Counted from the first letter of the stretch, positions 30,828 to 39,799 are shown. The stretch is 64,000 nt of DNA from Aliiroseovarius marinus (GCF_004360145.1 NZ_ML178715.1:188069-252068); one strand, 5' to 3'. A program made the numbers and translations. Notes: generated by a model not told the origin, from the letters alone.

Positions 30828-31205
30828 GTGACCGCTATGAACATGACCAAAACGGCTTATGCGGCAACTCAAAACACCGTACGCACACCGCGCGGTATCG
30901 AATACGAGGCGTTTGCTCGTATCACACATCGCCTGAAATCCTCGGCAGAGAAAGGCCGCGGCGAATTCGGGCAACTGGCGCAAGCCATTCACGAAAATCG
31001 TCAACTATGGACCTTGCTGGCCGCCGACGTCGCCGCTGCAGACAACGGCCTACCCGCCGATCTGCGCGCCCGCATTTTCTATCTTTATGAATTCACCAAT
31101 CAGCATTCGCGCAAAGTTTTGAAAGACCCTGATGAGGTTGGCGCACTTGTCGAAATCAACACAGCCGTCATGCGCGGCTTGCGCCAGACAGGAGTAGCAG
31201 CATGA
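30828..31205 (+). CDS. flaF: flagellar biosynthesis regulator FlaF
   Basis: A 125-residue helical protein with the FlaF pattern (TPRGIEYEAFARITHRLKS; NRQLWTLLAADVA; RARIFYLYEFTNQHSRKVL). FlaF supports flagellin translation and secretion and acts against FlbT. GTG at 30828 is preferred because GGAAGG lies 7 nt upstream; the ATG at 30837 is 16 nt away. The stop overlaps the flbT start by ATGA. Confidence 0.9.
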   Translation: MTAMNMTKTAYAATQNTVRTPRGIEYEAFARITHRLKSSAEKGRGEFGQLAQAIHENRQLWTLLAADVAAADNGLPADLRARIFYLYEFTNQHSRKVLKDPDEVGALVEINTAVMRGLRQTGVAA

Positions 31206-31606
31206 GCGGATTGGTCCTGAAACTCAGCCCGAAAGAACGTGTGTTGATCAACGGCGCGGTCATCGAAAATGGTGACCGGAGATCACGGCTGTCCGTCGTC
31301 ACACCGAATGCCAACATCCTGCGCCTGAAAGACGCCATCCACCCAGAGGAAGTGAACACGCCTGTGCGACGGGTCTGCTACATTGCGCAACTGGTTTTGT
31401 CTGGCGACGCGAAACAGGAAGATGGGCAACTTCAATTACTGCGCGGAATTGAGCAGCTCTCTCAGGTGCTCACAGATCCAGACAGCCGTAAGTTTCTGGA
31501 TGCGGCCTCTGGTGCGGTTCTGGACAACCAGTACTATCAGGCGCTCAAGCAACTCCGCGCCTTGCTACCGCGAGAAGAACGCCTTCTGTCGGCACGGTTC
31601 GCATGA
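31202..31606 (+). CDS. flbT: flagellin mRNA regulator FlbT
   Basis: The 134-residue product fits FlbT: LKLSPKERVLINGAVIENGDRRSRL at the N-terminus and LYYIAQL-like RRVCYIAQLVLSGD in the middle. FlbT binds the flagellin 5' leader and limits its translation until the hook is complete in Caulobacter. It overlaps both neighbours by 4 nt, which points to a flaF-flbT-DUF1217 unit behind fliC. Confidence 0.9.
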   Translation: MSGLVLKLSPKERVLINGAVIENGDRRSRLSVVTPNANILRLKDAIHPEEVNTPVRRVCYIAQLVLSGDAKQEDGQLQLLRGIEQLSQVLTDPDSRKFLDAASGAVLDNQYYQALKQLRALLPREERLLSARFA

Positions 31607-32397
31607 GCTTTCAACCGGTCATACCGTTCAGCGGCGCGGCCGGTTGGGCGTTTTTGCAACGCACGAAAGAGGCGCAGCAAACTGCGTTCGAAAGCGGCGC
31701 GGTCCCTCAACGCGACGTACAGTATTTCCAAGAGAACATCGGAAACGTCACAACGGCTGAAGAACTGGTCAGCGATCGCCGACTGCTCTCGGTTGCGCTT
31801 GGGGCTTATGGGTTAAGCGAGGATATCAATAGCACCTATTTCATCCGCAAGGTTCTGGAAGACGGAACGCTAAGCGCCGACGCATTGGCCAACAAGCTGT
31901 CCGACCAACGCTATTTTGAAATGGCTCGGGATTTCGGGTTCGGAGACTACAATGTTCCGCGCACCCAAATCTCGGATTTTGCCGCCAAGACGGTCGCAGC
32001 ATATAAAGAACGGCAGTTCGAAGTCGCGGTGGGCAATCAAGATCAGGATATGCGCCTCGCGATGAGCCTGGAGCGTGATCTAGGCAATATCATTGGAAAG
32101 TCCACTTCAGATACTGCGAAATGGTATTCGGTCATGGGGAATCCGCCCTTGCGTCAGGTGTTTGAAACAGCGCTGGGGCTTCCGTCCTCTTTCGGGACCA
32201 TCGACATCGACAAGCAGCTTGAAGTCTTTCAGGAGAAATCCGAACGCTATTTCGGGTCCTCTGCGGTTGATCAGTTTTCAGATCCTGCACAGCTGGAGGA
32301 ACTTACCCGCCTGTTTCTTGCACGGTCTCAGATTGCGCAGGGAACAGCGGCGCTCAGCTCAAACTCAATCGCTCTGACATTGCTGCAGAACGTGTGA
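31603..32397 (+). CDS. DUF1217 family flagellar-associated protein
   Basis: A 264-residue soluble protein with DUF1217 features: GWAFLQRTKEAQQTAF, ALGAYGLSEDINSTYFIRKVLEDG, and FEVAVGNQDQDMRLAMSLERDL. The family occurs in flagellar clusters of Alphaproteobacteria, and its role is not established to my knowledge. The start overlaps flbT by ATGA; the stop is 2 nt from the convergent fliI stop. Confidence 0.8.
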   Translation: MSFQPVIPFSGAAGWAFLQRTKEAQQTAFESGAVPQRDVQYFQENIGNVTTAEELVSDRRLLSVALGAYGLSEDINSTYFIRKVLEDGTLSADALANKLSDQRYFEMARDFGFGDYNVPRTQISDFAAKTVAAYKERQFEVAVGNQDQDMRLAMSLERDLGNIIGKSTSDTAKWYSVMGNPPLRQVFETALGLPSSFGTIDIDKQLEVFQEKSERYFGSSAVDQFSDPAQLEELTRLFLARSQIAQGTAALSSNSIALTLLQNV

Positions 32398-32399
32398 CG

Positions 32400-33725
32400 C
32401 TAGTCCGCATTCTTGGACAAACAGGCCGCCAACCGATCGAAACTGGTGCGCGTGTCCAGCACCTCGGGTGCGGCCAGAAATCCATCTATCCTTGGCCATG
32501 CCTCAACCGCGTGATCCAACAACACGTCATTTCCTGCAGAATATAGTCCTGCTTGGATCATCATTTCAGACCGATCATACAAGCCCAGCAGCTTGCGCCC
32601 TTCGAGAATAAGGGCGTTCTCGTCGTTCGAAGCCGCTTCGGGAAGGGCGCGCGATACCGACCGCAAAACATCAATCGCTGGAAACCGCCCGCGTTCTGCA
32701 ATCTTTCGATCAAGCACAACATGACCGTCCAAAACTCCTCGCAAGATATCCGCGACCGGCTCTTCCATATCCGATCCCGCCACAAGGACCGAAAATACGG
32801 CTGTGATGTCTCCTGTCTCGCCGACACCCGGCCCCGCCCGCTCACAAAGCGAAGTAATCTGCTGCGTGGTAGATGGGGGAAACCCACGCAGATTTCCCGT
32901 CTCGCCCGAAGCAAGCGCAATCTCGCGATGCGCCTCGGCAAATCGGGTTACGCTGTCGGCCAGAAACAACACCTGCCTCCCCAGATCGCGAAAATGTTCA
33001 GCAACCGACATTGCCATCCATGCACAGCGCCGCCGCATCATAGGAGACTGGTCCGATGTCGCGGCGACGACAACCGCCCGCTTCATCCCCTGCTCGCCCA
33101 GGACGCGTTCCACAAATTCACGCACCTCGCGCCCACGTTCACCAATCAATGCGATCACGACCACATCGGCGTGCACGCCCCGTGCAAGTTTGGCCAGCAG
33201 GGTGGATTTGCCCACACCCGAGCCCGCAAAAAGCCCGATCCGCTGCCCCGAGACAATCGGAAGAAAGGTGTTGAACACTGTCATTCCGGTTTCAAGCCGA
33301 TCCCCCAACGGGCGGCGTGCAGTTGGGTTCGGCACCTCGCCCTTCAGCGCACGCGCCTGCGTCCCCTGTAGGATCGGCTGCCCATCCAGACTTTTCCCTA
33401 ACGGATCCACAACCCGCCCGATCCAACTGTCATCTGGGGAAATGCTGGAGCCACCCAGCAATTCGACCTCGTCTCCGATCTGCAGTCCGGCGCAATCCCC
33501 ATCTGGCAAGACCGAGATCGTGTCACCCGACAGCCCCAGAACCTCGCCCATCCGGGGTGTACCACCGCGCGGATGGATCTGCACCAGATCCGCCTGTGCG
33601 GCGATTTTTGCAAGCCCCGACACCTCGACCATACCCTGCCGAATGTGAGTCACACGCCCGATATGTCGAACGACCTGCAGTGATAAAAGCTGTGCGGTCA
33701 CCTGCTCGAACCCAACATTGTGCAT
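32400..33725 (-). CDS. fliI: flagellum-specific ATPase FliI
   Basis: The ATPase of the flagellar type III export apparatus (441 aa), related to F1-beta. Walker A is GSGVGKST (168-175), the catalytic region is GERGREVREFVE, Walker B is VLFLADSVTRFAEAHREIALASGE, and QITSLCERAGPG follows. Two ATGs, at 33731 and 33725, lie near AGGAG; the second has the right spacing (7 nt) and is chosen. The frame continues upstream to 34283 but overlaps flgB. The gene is on its own on the minus strand, divergent from flgB. Confidence 0.95.
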   Translation of the reverse strand: MHNVGFEQVTAQLLSLQVVRHIGRVTHIRQGMVEVSGLAKIAAQADLVQIHPRGGTPRMGEVLGLSGDTISVLPDGDCAGLQIGDEVELLGGSSISPDDSWIGRVVDPLGKSLDGQPILQGTQARALKGEVPNPTARRPLGDRLETGMTVFNTFLPIVSGQRIGLFAGSGVGKSTLLAKLARGVHADVVVIALIGERGREVREFVERVLGEQGMKRAVVVAATSDQSPMMRRRCAWMAMSVAEHFRDLGRQVLFLADSVTRFAEAHREIALASGETGNLRGFPPSTTQQITSLCERAGPGVGETGDITAVFSVLVAGSDMEEPVADILRGVLDGHVVLDRKIAERGRFPAIDVLRSVSRALPEAASNDENALILEGRKLLGLYDRSEMMIQAGLYSAGNDVLLDHAVEAWPRIDGFLAAPEVLDTRTSFDRLAACLSKNAD

Positions 33726-33774
33726 CGGCATTCTCCTAAAATTTTCACTGAAACTGTTTATAAAGGAATCAGGG

Positions 33775-33789
33775 TTAAGCCTTGGTTGA
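33775..33789 (+). promoter_or_regulatory. CtrA-like box between fliI and flgB
   Basis: TTAA-GCCTTGG-TTGA differs by one base from TTAA-N7-TTAA. It lies 24-38 nt upstream of flgB and about 50-65 nt upstream of fliI, so it could serve both. It shares TTAAGCCTT with the box upstream of the GTA spike genes. Confidence 0.4.
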
Positions 33790-33812
33790 AGCCAATCGAG
33801 GGAGAAGCCCCG

Positions 33813-34205
33813 ATGTTTGAAAAACTGAGTATTTTTGCCAAGGCAAACGACCTTGCGCTCCATGCTGCGGCACGGCAGTCCGTCATCGCGCAGAACGTGG
33901 CGAACGCGGATACGCCGGGGTATCGCGCCCGCGACGTTGCCTCGTTTTCTGAGACGTATAAGCCCGGCCGGCCCGATCAAATGCGCGCCACGCGCAGCGG
34001 CCATATCGGGGCAGATGCGGCGACCTCCCCCGCAACAGAATCCAATGTCGTCTATCGCGCTGGCGCGACCTCGCCCAACGGGAACTCGGTGTCGCTTGAG
34101 ACCGAGATGATGATGGCTGCCGAGGCCAAGAGGGACCACGACATGGCACTGGCCGTTTACAAGTCCACGCTGGGCATCATGCGCAGCGCGCTGGGACGGA
34201 GGTAA
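33813..34205 (+). CDS. flgB: flagellar proximal rod protein FlgB
   Basis: A 130-residue rod protein with the shared axial-protein motif ARQSVIAQNVANADTPGYRARDV near the N-terminus and a helical C-terminus (YKSTLGIMRSALGRR). GAGGGAG precedes the ATG at 33813; the frame open from 33720 is upstream leader. It is the first gene of a compact nine-gene unit. Confidence 0.93.
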   Translation: MFEKLSIFAKANDLALHAAARQSVIAQNVANADTPGYRARDVASFSETYKPGRPDQMRATRSGHIGADAATSPATESNVVYRAGATSPNGNSVSLETEMMMAAEAKRDHDMALAVYKSTLGIMRSALGRR

Positions 34206-34211
34206 CGGGCC

Positions 34212-34604
34212 ATGAGTGATCTTCGCAATTCGGTAGCCGCCGCCGCATCGGGCATGAAAAGTCAGGCCAACCGCCTGCGCCATGTGTCTGAAAACATCGC
34301 CAATGTGGACACGCCCGGCTATCGTAGAAAAATGGTCAGCTTCCAGGCCGCGCTTGAAGGTGGCCGCGCCACGGGACTGGTGGAAACAGGTCGCGTCCAG
34401 TTGGACAAGACCGCCCTGCCCAGCATCTACGATCCCTCACATCCGCTGGCCGATGAAAGCGGTCATTATCAAGGCTCGAACGTCGATCTGGTGATCGAGA
34501 TCGCGGACGCTCGTGAAGCGCAGCGGAGCTATGAAGCTAACCTGAAAATGTTCGACCAGTCGCGCCAGATGTCGCGCGGGCTGTTGGATCTGCTGCGCCG
34601 CTAG
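34212..34604 (+). CDS. flgC: flagellar proximal rod protein FlgC
   Basis: The 130-residue product has the rod motif NRLRHVSENIANVDTPGYRRK and the C-terminal VDLVIEIADAREAQRSYEANLKMF pattern of FlgC. It follows flgB by 6 nt, the standard order. Confidence 0.94.
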   Translation: MSDLRNSVAAAASGMKSQANRLRHVSENIANVDTPGYRRKMVSFQAALEGGRATGLVETGRVQLDKTALPSIYDPSHPLADESGHYQGSNVDLVIEIADAREAQRSYEANLKMFDQSRQMSRGLLDLLRR

Positions 34605-34615
34605 GAGGATAGATT

Positions 34616-34906
34616 ATGGATATTCGTGCAACACTCGCTTCGCAGCAATATGCGGCCTCGCGTCAGGCGGCTCAGCCGACGGCGAATAATGAACAAAAAG
34701 TGAACAATTTCGCCGGTGTCGCGCAGGACTTTGCGCAGACCCTGCAAAACGGGGAACGCACCGCGATGGCCGCGCTATCTGGTGACGCCGATCCGCATGC
34801 ATTGGTGCAGGCCTTGGCCCAGACCGAGTTAGCGGTCGAGACCGCCGTGACCGTCCGCGACAAGGTGGTCGAGGCCTATCAGGAAATCTTAAGGATGCCG
34901 GTCTGA
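34616..34906 (+). CDS. fliE: flagellar hook-basal body protein FliE
   Basis: A small 96-residue protein that joins the MS ring and rod. The C-terminal helix VQALAQTELAVETAVTVRDKVVEAYQEILRMPV is the FliE signature. AGGAGG precedes the ATG. Its stop and the fliQ start share one base (TGATG). Confidence 0.92.
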   Translation: MDIRATLASQQYAASRQAAQPTANNEQKVNNFAGVAQDFAQTLQNGERTAMAALSGDADPHALVQALAQTELAVETAVTVRDKVVEAYQEILRMPV

Positions 34907-35172
34907 TGGACGAGATTATCTTCTATGACACGCTGCGCGCGGGGCTTTGGGATGCGGTCCTGATTTCGCTGCCCATCCTGTCGGTTGCGCTGATCGCCGG
35001 TCTGATCGTTGGCCTGTTCCAAGCACTGACTTCGATCCAAGAAATGACCCTGACCTTTGTCCCCAAGCTGGTGGCCATTCTGGTCGTCTTCTGGGGCAGC
35101 ATGGGCTTCATGACCGAAACGCTGGTCAGCTTCTTCCAGTTGCGCGTCGTTCCCTTGATTGCAGGAGGCTGA
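34906..35172 (+). CDS. fliQ: flagellar export apparatus protein FliQ
   Basis: An 88-residue membrane protein of the type III export gate with two transmembrane helices (AVLISLPILSVALIAGLIVGLFQALTSIQE and LVAILVVFWGSMGFMTETLV). FliP and FliR, its partners, are not in this window. The last codons contain the AGGAGG ribosome site for flgF. Confidence 0.94.
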   Translation: MDEIIFYDTLRAGLWDAVLISLPILSVALIAGLIVGLFQALTSIQEMTLTFVPKLVAILVVFWGSMGFMTETLVSFFQLRVVPLIAGG

Positions 35173-35173
35173 G

Positions 35174-35896
35174 ATGGACAATATCGGCTATACCTCCCTG
35201 ACACGGCAATCCGGCTTGATGCGCGAGATGCAAAGCATCGCCAACAACATTGCCAATGCCTCGACCACCGGGTTCCGGCGCGAGGGCGTCATCTTTTCCG
35301 AGTACATTCATGCACTTGAGCGGGGTGATCCCTCACTTTCCATGGCAACGGCCAACACGCGGGCGCTGAATTTGGAACAAGGCGCGCTGACCCAAACCGG
35401 GGGCACATTCGACTTCGCAATCGAAGGCGATGGTTTCTTTCTACTGGACGGACCAACCGGCCAATTCCTGACCCGTGCAGGAGTCTTCACGCCATCCGCC
35501 GAGGGCGAGCTTGTGACCCCTGACGGCTATCGTCTGTTGGACGGTGGCGGGTCCCCCGTCTTCATTCCGCCCGATGCGAAAACCGTATCGATGGCCGCGG
35601 ATGGGACGCTGTCTGCCGACGGCCGGGCACTGGCCTTGATTGGTCTGTTCACCCCGGTCGATCAGACCGACCTTCAGCACCGCGACGGCGTCCGGTTCGA
35701 AGCGCCCAGCGGGGTCGAACCGGCCCTATCTGAGGCCTCGATCCTGCAGGGGTTTGTCGAAGGATCCAACGTCGATCCCATCGCCGAAATCGCCCGCATG
35801 ATCGAGGTGCAGCGCAGCTATGAGCTGGGTCAGAAATTCATGGAAAAAGAAGATGAGCGCATCCGCTCAGTCACCAAAACGGTCATCGGACAATAG
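35174..35896 (+). CDS. flgF: flagellar proximal rod protein FlgF
   Basis: The 240-residue protein has the axial motif REMQSIANNIANASTTGFRREGV and a C-terminal VDPIAEIARMIEVQRSYELGQKF. The ATG at 35174 is immediately behind AGGAGGCTGAG at the end of fliQ; an in-frame ATG at 35159 lies upstream of that site and is not used. Confidence 0.94.
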   Translation: MDNIGYTSLTRQSGLMREMQSIANNIANASTTGFRREGVIFSEYIHALERGDPSLSMATANTRALNLEQGALTQTGGTFDFAIEGDGFFLLDGPTGQFLTRAGVFTPSAEGELVTPDGYRLLDGGGSPVFIPPDAKTVSMAADGTLSADGRALALIGLFTPVDQTDLQHRDGVRFEAPSGVEPALSEASILQGFVEGSNVDPIAEIARMIEVQRSYELGQKFMEKEDERIRSVTKTVIGQ

Positions 35897-35905
35897 GAGG
35901 CTTAA

Positions 35906-36691
35906 ATGCGCGCACTGAACATTGCAGCAACCGGGATGTTGGCCCAGCAAATGCGGGTCGAAACGATCTCGAACAACCTCGCGAACATGTCGACTACGGG
36001 TTACAACACTCGGCGGGCCGAGTTCGCGGACCTACATTATCAGCAGGCCACGCGGGCAGGCACGATCAATGCCGCGGACGGGACAGTCCTGCCGACTGGC
36101 GTCCAGCTGGGTCTTGGTGTGCGTCCGACCTCGGTCACGATGATGGTCCAGCAGGGGACATTGGCGCAGACCAATGGCGATCTGGATCTGGCCATCGAAG
36201 GGCGTGGATATCTAGAGGTCACGCTGCCTTCTGGCGCATCAGGTTACACGCGGGACGGCGGGCTGAAATTGTCCGGCGACGGCTTGATCGTGACCTCGGA
36301 CGGCTATCCGGTCGCGCCTGAAATCACCATCCCCAGTGACGCGCGCCAGATCTCGATCAACTCGGATGGCGAGGTCTATGCCTTTTTCGACAACACGATC
36401 GAGCCCGAACTTCTGGGCGCTTTCACCCTTGCCAGCTTCACCAATGACAAGGGGCTCGAGGCGATCGGCTCGAACCTGTTTCGTGAAACGCCTGCCTCGG
36501 GGCCCGCTTTTGTTGGGGCCCCCGGTACAGACGGGCGCGGCACGCTGCGGCAGGGTTATCTGGAAAACAGCTCGGTCGACGCCGTGCGCGAAATCACCGA
36601 ACTAATCGCGGCCCAGCGCGGGTACGAACTGAATTCGAAAGTCATCACCGCGGCTGACCAGATGCTTGCGGCAACCACACAGGTGCGCTGA
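35906..36691 (+). CDS. flgG: flagellar distal rod protein FlgG
   Basis: A 261-residue rod protein: MRALNIAATGMLAQQ, ETISNNLANMSTTGYN and the C-terminal SSVDAVREITELIAAQRGYELNSKVI are typical of FlgG. TAGGAGG is placed 6 nt before the ATG. Its stop overlaps the flgA start by one base. Confidence 0.96.
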   Translation: MRALNIAATGMLAQQMRVETISNNLANMSTTGYNTRRAEFADLHYQQATRAGTINAADGTVLPTGVQLGLGVRPTSVTMMVQQGTLAQTNGDLDLAIEGRGYLEVTLPSGASGYTRDGGLKLSGDGLIVTSDGYPVAPEITIPSDARQISINSDGEVYAFFDNTIEPELLGAFTLASFTNDKGLEAIGSNLFRETPASGPAFVGAPGTDGRGTLRQGYLENSSVDAVREITELIAAQRGYELNSKVITAADQMLAATTQVR

Positions 36692-37125
36692 TGAAACGAT
36701 TTCTGACATTCCTTTTGATGGGACTCGCAGCGCCTGCTGCCGCCGATACCGTCGTCGCAGCCAAGAACCTACGGCCCGGCATGATCGTCTCGGCGATGGA
36801 TGTGAAGCTGGTCGAGGCCGATATCCCGGGCGGATTTCGGCTGCTCGAGGATGTCATCGGACAAGAGGCCCGCGTGGTGCTGTATGCTGGGCGGCCCGTG
36901 TTGCCCAATGACATTGGCCCGCCCGCTCTGATCGACCGAAACCAGATCGTCACTCTGGTTTATACCGCCGGGTCGATGACCATCCTGGCCGAAGGGCGCA
37001 GCCTGGGGCGCGGAGCGGTCGGGGACCGTGTGCGGGTAATGAACCTGTCCTCGCGCACGACGATCACCGGATCGGTATCCCCCAATGGCGACGTCATCGT
37101 CTCGAATTCTCACACCCAATTTTGA
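36691..37125 (+). CDS. flgA: flagellar P-ring assembly chaperone FlgA
   Basis: The 144-residue periplasmic protein starts with a cleavable signal peptide (MKRFLTFLLMGLAAPAAA) and contains an SAF domain (VVAAKNLRPGMIVSAMDVKL; GQEARVVLYAGRPV). FlgA helps assemble the P ring made of FlgI, which is not in the window. It is shorter than enterobacterial FlgA, as is usual in this group. Confidence 0.9.
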   Translation: MKRFLTFLLMGLAAPAAADTVVAAKNLRPGMIVSAMDVKLVEADIPGGFRLLEDVIGQEARVVLYAGRPVLPNDIGPPALIDRNQIVTLVYTAGSMTILAEGRSLGRGAVGDRVRVMNLSSRTTITGSVSPNGDVIVSNSHTQF

Positions 37126-37137
37126 CAAGGAAAACCA

Positions 37138-37866
37138 ATGCGTTTGACCCTGCCCATCCTGATCCTATCCATGGCTGTGACCGCCTGTTCTCGCATCGAG
37201 AACGTCGGCAAGGCCCCCGATTTGAACCCCGTAGAAATGAGCGCCGAGCATCAGGCGATGCAAGCGTCGGCGCTGCCACAGGATCTTCCGCCGCAAGGCA
37301 CGGTGGACCGCTCGTCCCTGTGGAGCGGCGGGCGGCAATCGCTGCTTGGGGATCGGCGCGCTCAGAAGTCGGGTGACATTCTGACCGTGGTCATCGAGAT
37401 TAATGATCGCGCCGAGTTCTCGAACAGCTCGTCCCGCGCGCGTGGCGCGTCTGACGACATGGGTATCCCAAACCTGTTTGGCATCCCGCAAGCCATCGAC
37501 AACAGGCTGCCCGAGGGTGCCTCAATGGCGAATGCGGTCGGAATGTCATCCAGCAGTGCGTTCAATGGAAATGGATCGGTTAAACGAAACGAAAAGCTGG
37601 AACTGCGTGTGGCTGCGACGGTCTTGGGCACGCTACCGAATGGTGTGTTGAAAATTCAAGGCACGCAGGAGGTTCGGGTCAATTTCGAACTGCGCGAGCT
37701 TCTGGTCACCGGTTTTGTGCGCCCCGAGGACATCTCGCGCCAGAACGAGATCCCGTATGACAAGATCGCCTCGGCCCGTATTTCCTATGGCGGTCGCGGA
37801 CAGATCACCGACGTTCAGCAGCCGCGTTATGGCCAACAGGTCGCTGACATCATTCTTCCGTATTAA
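37138..37866 (+). CDS. flgH: flagellar L-ring protein FlgH
   Basis: The 242-residue outer-membrane lipoprotein forms the L ring. The lipobox is VTAC at about residues 16-19, and the conserved middle includes GDILTVVIEINDRAEFSN and NGVLKIQGTQEVRVNFE, with the end PYDKIASARISYGGRGQI. Its partner FlgI is missing here. Confidence 0.95.
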   Translation: MRLTLPILILSMAVTACSRIENVGKAPDLNPVEMSAEHQAMQASALPQDLPPQGTVDRSSLWSGGRQSLLGDRRAQKSGDILTVVIEINDRAEFSNSSSRARGASDDMGIPNLFGIPQAIDNRLPEGASMANAVGMSSSSAFNGNGSVKRNEKLELRVAATVLGTLPNGVLKIQGTQEVRVNFELRELLVTGFVRPEDISRQNEIPYDKIASARISYGGRGQITDVQQPRYGQQVADIILPY

Positions 37867-37875
37867 GGGGGCACT

Positions 37876-38367
37876 ATGGGCAAGATCATCCCAATCATTC
37901 TGGCCTTGATCGGGCTTGGGGTCGGCGCGGGGGCCGGCCTGATGCTTCAGCCTGAACCGGAACCAGTGGTGATGAACCCGTGCGGAGACACGGAAACCGC
38001 CGAAAAAGATGAACATAAAGACATGGACGAGGACACGCCCTCGGACACTGAATTCGTGAAGATCAACAACCAGTTCGTTGTGCCCGTCGTCGCAGATGGC
38101 AACATCTCGTCCCTTGTGGTGATGTCTCTGAACATCGAGGTCGAACTGGGCGGACGAGAGACAGTGTATCAACGCGAGCCCAAGCTGCGCGACGAGTTTC
38201 TTCAGGTGATGTTCAACCACGCCAACACGGGTGGATTTGACGGGGTTTTCACGCAATCCAGCCGCTTGGACCCTCTGCGCGCGGCCTTGCTTGAGGTGGC
38301 GCAATCCATTCTAGGGCCGAGCGTGAAAGACGTGTTGGTGACAAACATCGTCCGGCAGGACACGTAA
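37876..38367 (+). CDS. fliL: FliL-like flagellar basal body protein
   Basis: A 163-residue protein with one N-terminal transmembrane segment (IIPIILALIGLGVGAGAGLML), an acidic linker (KDEHKDMDEDTPSDTE) and a periplasmic FliL domain (YQREPKLRDEFLQVMFNHANTGGF). FliL sits at the stator-rotor interface and affects swimming torque. No motA/motB genes are adjacent. It is the last gene of the flgB unit. Confidence 0.85.
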   Translation: MGKIIPIILALIGLGVGAGAGLMLQPEPEPVVMNPCGDTETAEKDEHKDMDEDTPSDTEFVKINNQFVVPVVADGNISSLVVMSLNIEVELGGRETVYQREPKLRDEFLQVMFNHANTGGFDGVFTQSSRLDPLRAALLEVAQSILGPSVKDVLVTNIVRQDT

Positions 38368-38452
38368 GAGCTGGTTGGCTGGCGTTGCGCCCTTTGAAAC
38401 ACTTCAACCTGCCCCGCGATATTGGTAGTCTGCCCCTAAGGGAGACCATTGA

Positions 38453-39106
38453 ATGCAGTTGAAATCCGTGGACGTGTCGAAGACCGCCTCAGCCACCACC
38501 ATTATTTTCGAGGCGCTGAAACAGGCCATCGTCGAAGGCGAGTTAGAGGACGGCACCCCTCTGCGTCAGGATGAAATTGCGAAAATGTTCAACACATCGC
38601 GCATTCCGGTCCGCGAGGCCATCCTGAAGCTGGAAGAGCACGGATTGGTAACATCACAGCGCTACAAGGGCGCGGTTGTCTCGTCCCTGTCGCAGGACGA
38701 GGTGCGCGAGATCTTCGACTTTCGTGCTTTGTTAGAGCCGCATGTCATCGCGCAAGCCGTACCGAAAATGGATGCCGAAACGCTGCGCACAGCGCGGGGG
38801 TACTACGAGGCGCTGGCCTCGTCGAACGATTCCTCGGAATGGGGCGATCTGAACCGGAAGTTTCACGCGACGCATTACGCCGCCAGTGGCCTGACCTATC
38901 ATCTGGCTGCCATCGACAACGCCCTGAACCGGATCGACCGCTATCTGCGGGCGCGCATCATGATGGATGATGGCATGATCCGCGCCAATCATGACCACCT
39001 GATGATCCAAGAAGCCTGCGAGGCCGGAGACGCGGATAGAGCGGCCGATTTGACGCTGACGCATATTCAAGAAGCACGCGACAAGCTGTTGGCCTATTTT
39101 GGGTAA
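38453..39106 (+). CDS. GntR/FadR-family transcriptional regulator
   Basis: The 217-residue protein has an N-terminal winged helix (IFEALKQAIVEGELEDGTPLRQDEIA and NTSRIPVREAILKLEEHGLV) and a C-terminal FCD effector domain (FDFRALLEPHVIAQAV; FHATHYAASG; NHDHLMIQEACEAGDADRAADL), with the metal/ligand histidines of that domain. It is convergent with the FAH-hydrolase-ABC genes and may regulate them, though its target is not shown by the sequence. Confidence 0.88.
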   Translation: MQLKSVDVSKTASATTIIFEALKQAIVEGELEDGTPLRQDEIAKMFNTSRIPVREAILKLEEHGLVTSQRYKGAVVSSLSQDEVREIFDFRALLEPHVIAQAVPKMDAETLRTARGYYEALASSNDSSEWGDLNRKFHATHYAASGLTYHLAAIDNALNRIDRYLRARIMMDDGMIRANHDHLMIQEACEAGDADRAADLTLTHIQEARDKLLAYFG

Positions 39107-39112
39107 GCCGTC

Positions 39113-39799
39113 CTAGGCGATATGCGTGGTGACGCTGCCCAGCCCGTCGATCTGCGCAACGCATGTGTCACCTGACTGAAGCGGCCCGACATTTTCCGGC
39201 GTTCCGGTGAAAATCAGATCTCCTGCGCTCAGCTCGACCAGCGTCGACAGATAGGCGATCACGTCGGCCACCGGCCAGATCAAATCTGAAATATCCGAGT
39301 TCTGGCGCGTCTCTCCGTTCACGCTCAGAGAAATGGCGCCTTTGGTGAAATGCCCCACCTCGGCCACGGGGTGCAGCGCGCCGCACGGGGCGGAACGGTC
39401 GAACCCCTTGGCCATATCCCACGGACGCCCGTTCGATTTCGCATCGGCCTGCACATCGCGGCGAGTCAGGTCGTTGCCAACCGCATAACCCCATACATGA
39501 TCCAGCGCGGCGTCGGCGGCGATGTTCACACCACCTTTGCCGATCGCTACGACCAGCTCGACCTCGTGATGCAGGTTCGACGTGCCCGGCGGGAAGGGAA
39601 TGGTCGCGCCATCCGCCACCAAGGCATCCGCAGGTTTCGAAAAGAAAAACGGCAGTTCCCGATCCGGGTTCGATCCCATTTCACGCGCGTGGGCGGCGTA
39701 GTTCTGCCCGACGCAGAAAATCCGGCGCACCGGGAATTTCTGGTCCGAGCCAGCGATGGGAAGAAACGGTTGTGCGGGAGCGGGAATGGTCCAAGTCAT
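39113..39799 (-). CDS. fumarylacetoacetate hydrolase family protein
   Basis: The 228-residue FAH-fold protein contains IFCVGQNYAAHAREMG, the metal-site glutamates in LHHEVELVVAIGKGG, GYAVGNDLTRRDVQ, KGFDRSAPCGA and the terminal DLIFTGTPENVGPL. Such enzymes hydrolyse or decarboxylate beta-diketo acids and related acylpyruvates, using Mg2+. The start at 39799 overlaps the upstream hydrolase stop by ATGA; the frame open to 39883 lies within that gene. The physiological substrate is unknown. Confidence 0.88.
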   Translation of the reverse strand: MTWTIPAPAQPFLPIAGSDQKFPVRRIFCVGQNYAAHAREMGSNPDRELPFFFSKPADALVADGATIPFPPGTSNLHHEVELVVAIGKGGVNIAADAALDHVWGYAVGNDLTRRDVQADAKSNGRPWDMAKGFDRSAPCGALHPVAEVGHFTKGAISLSVNGETRQNSDISDLIWPVADVIAYLSTLVELSAGDLIFTGTPENVGPLQSGDTCVAQIDGLGSVTTHIA

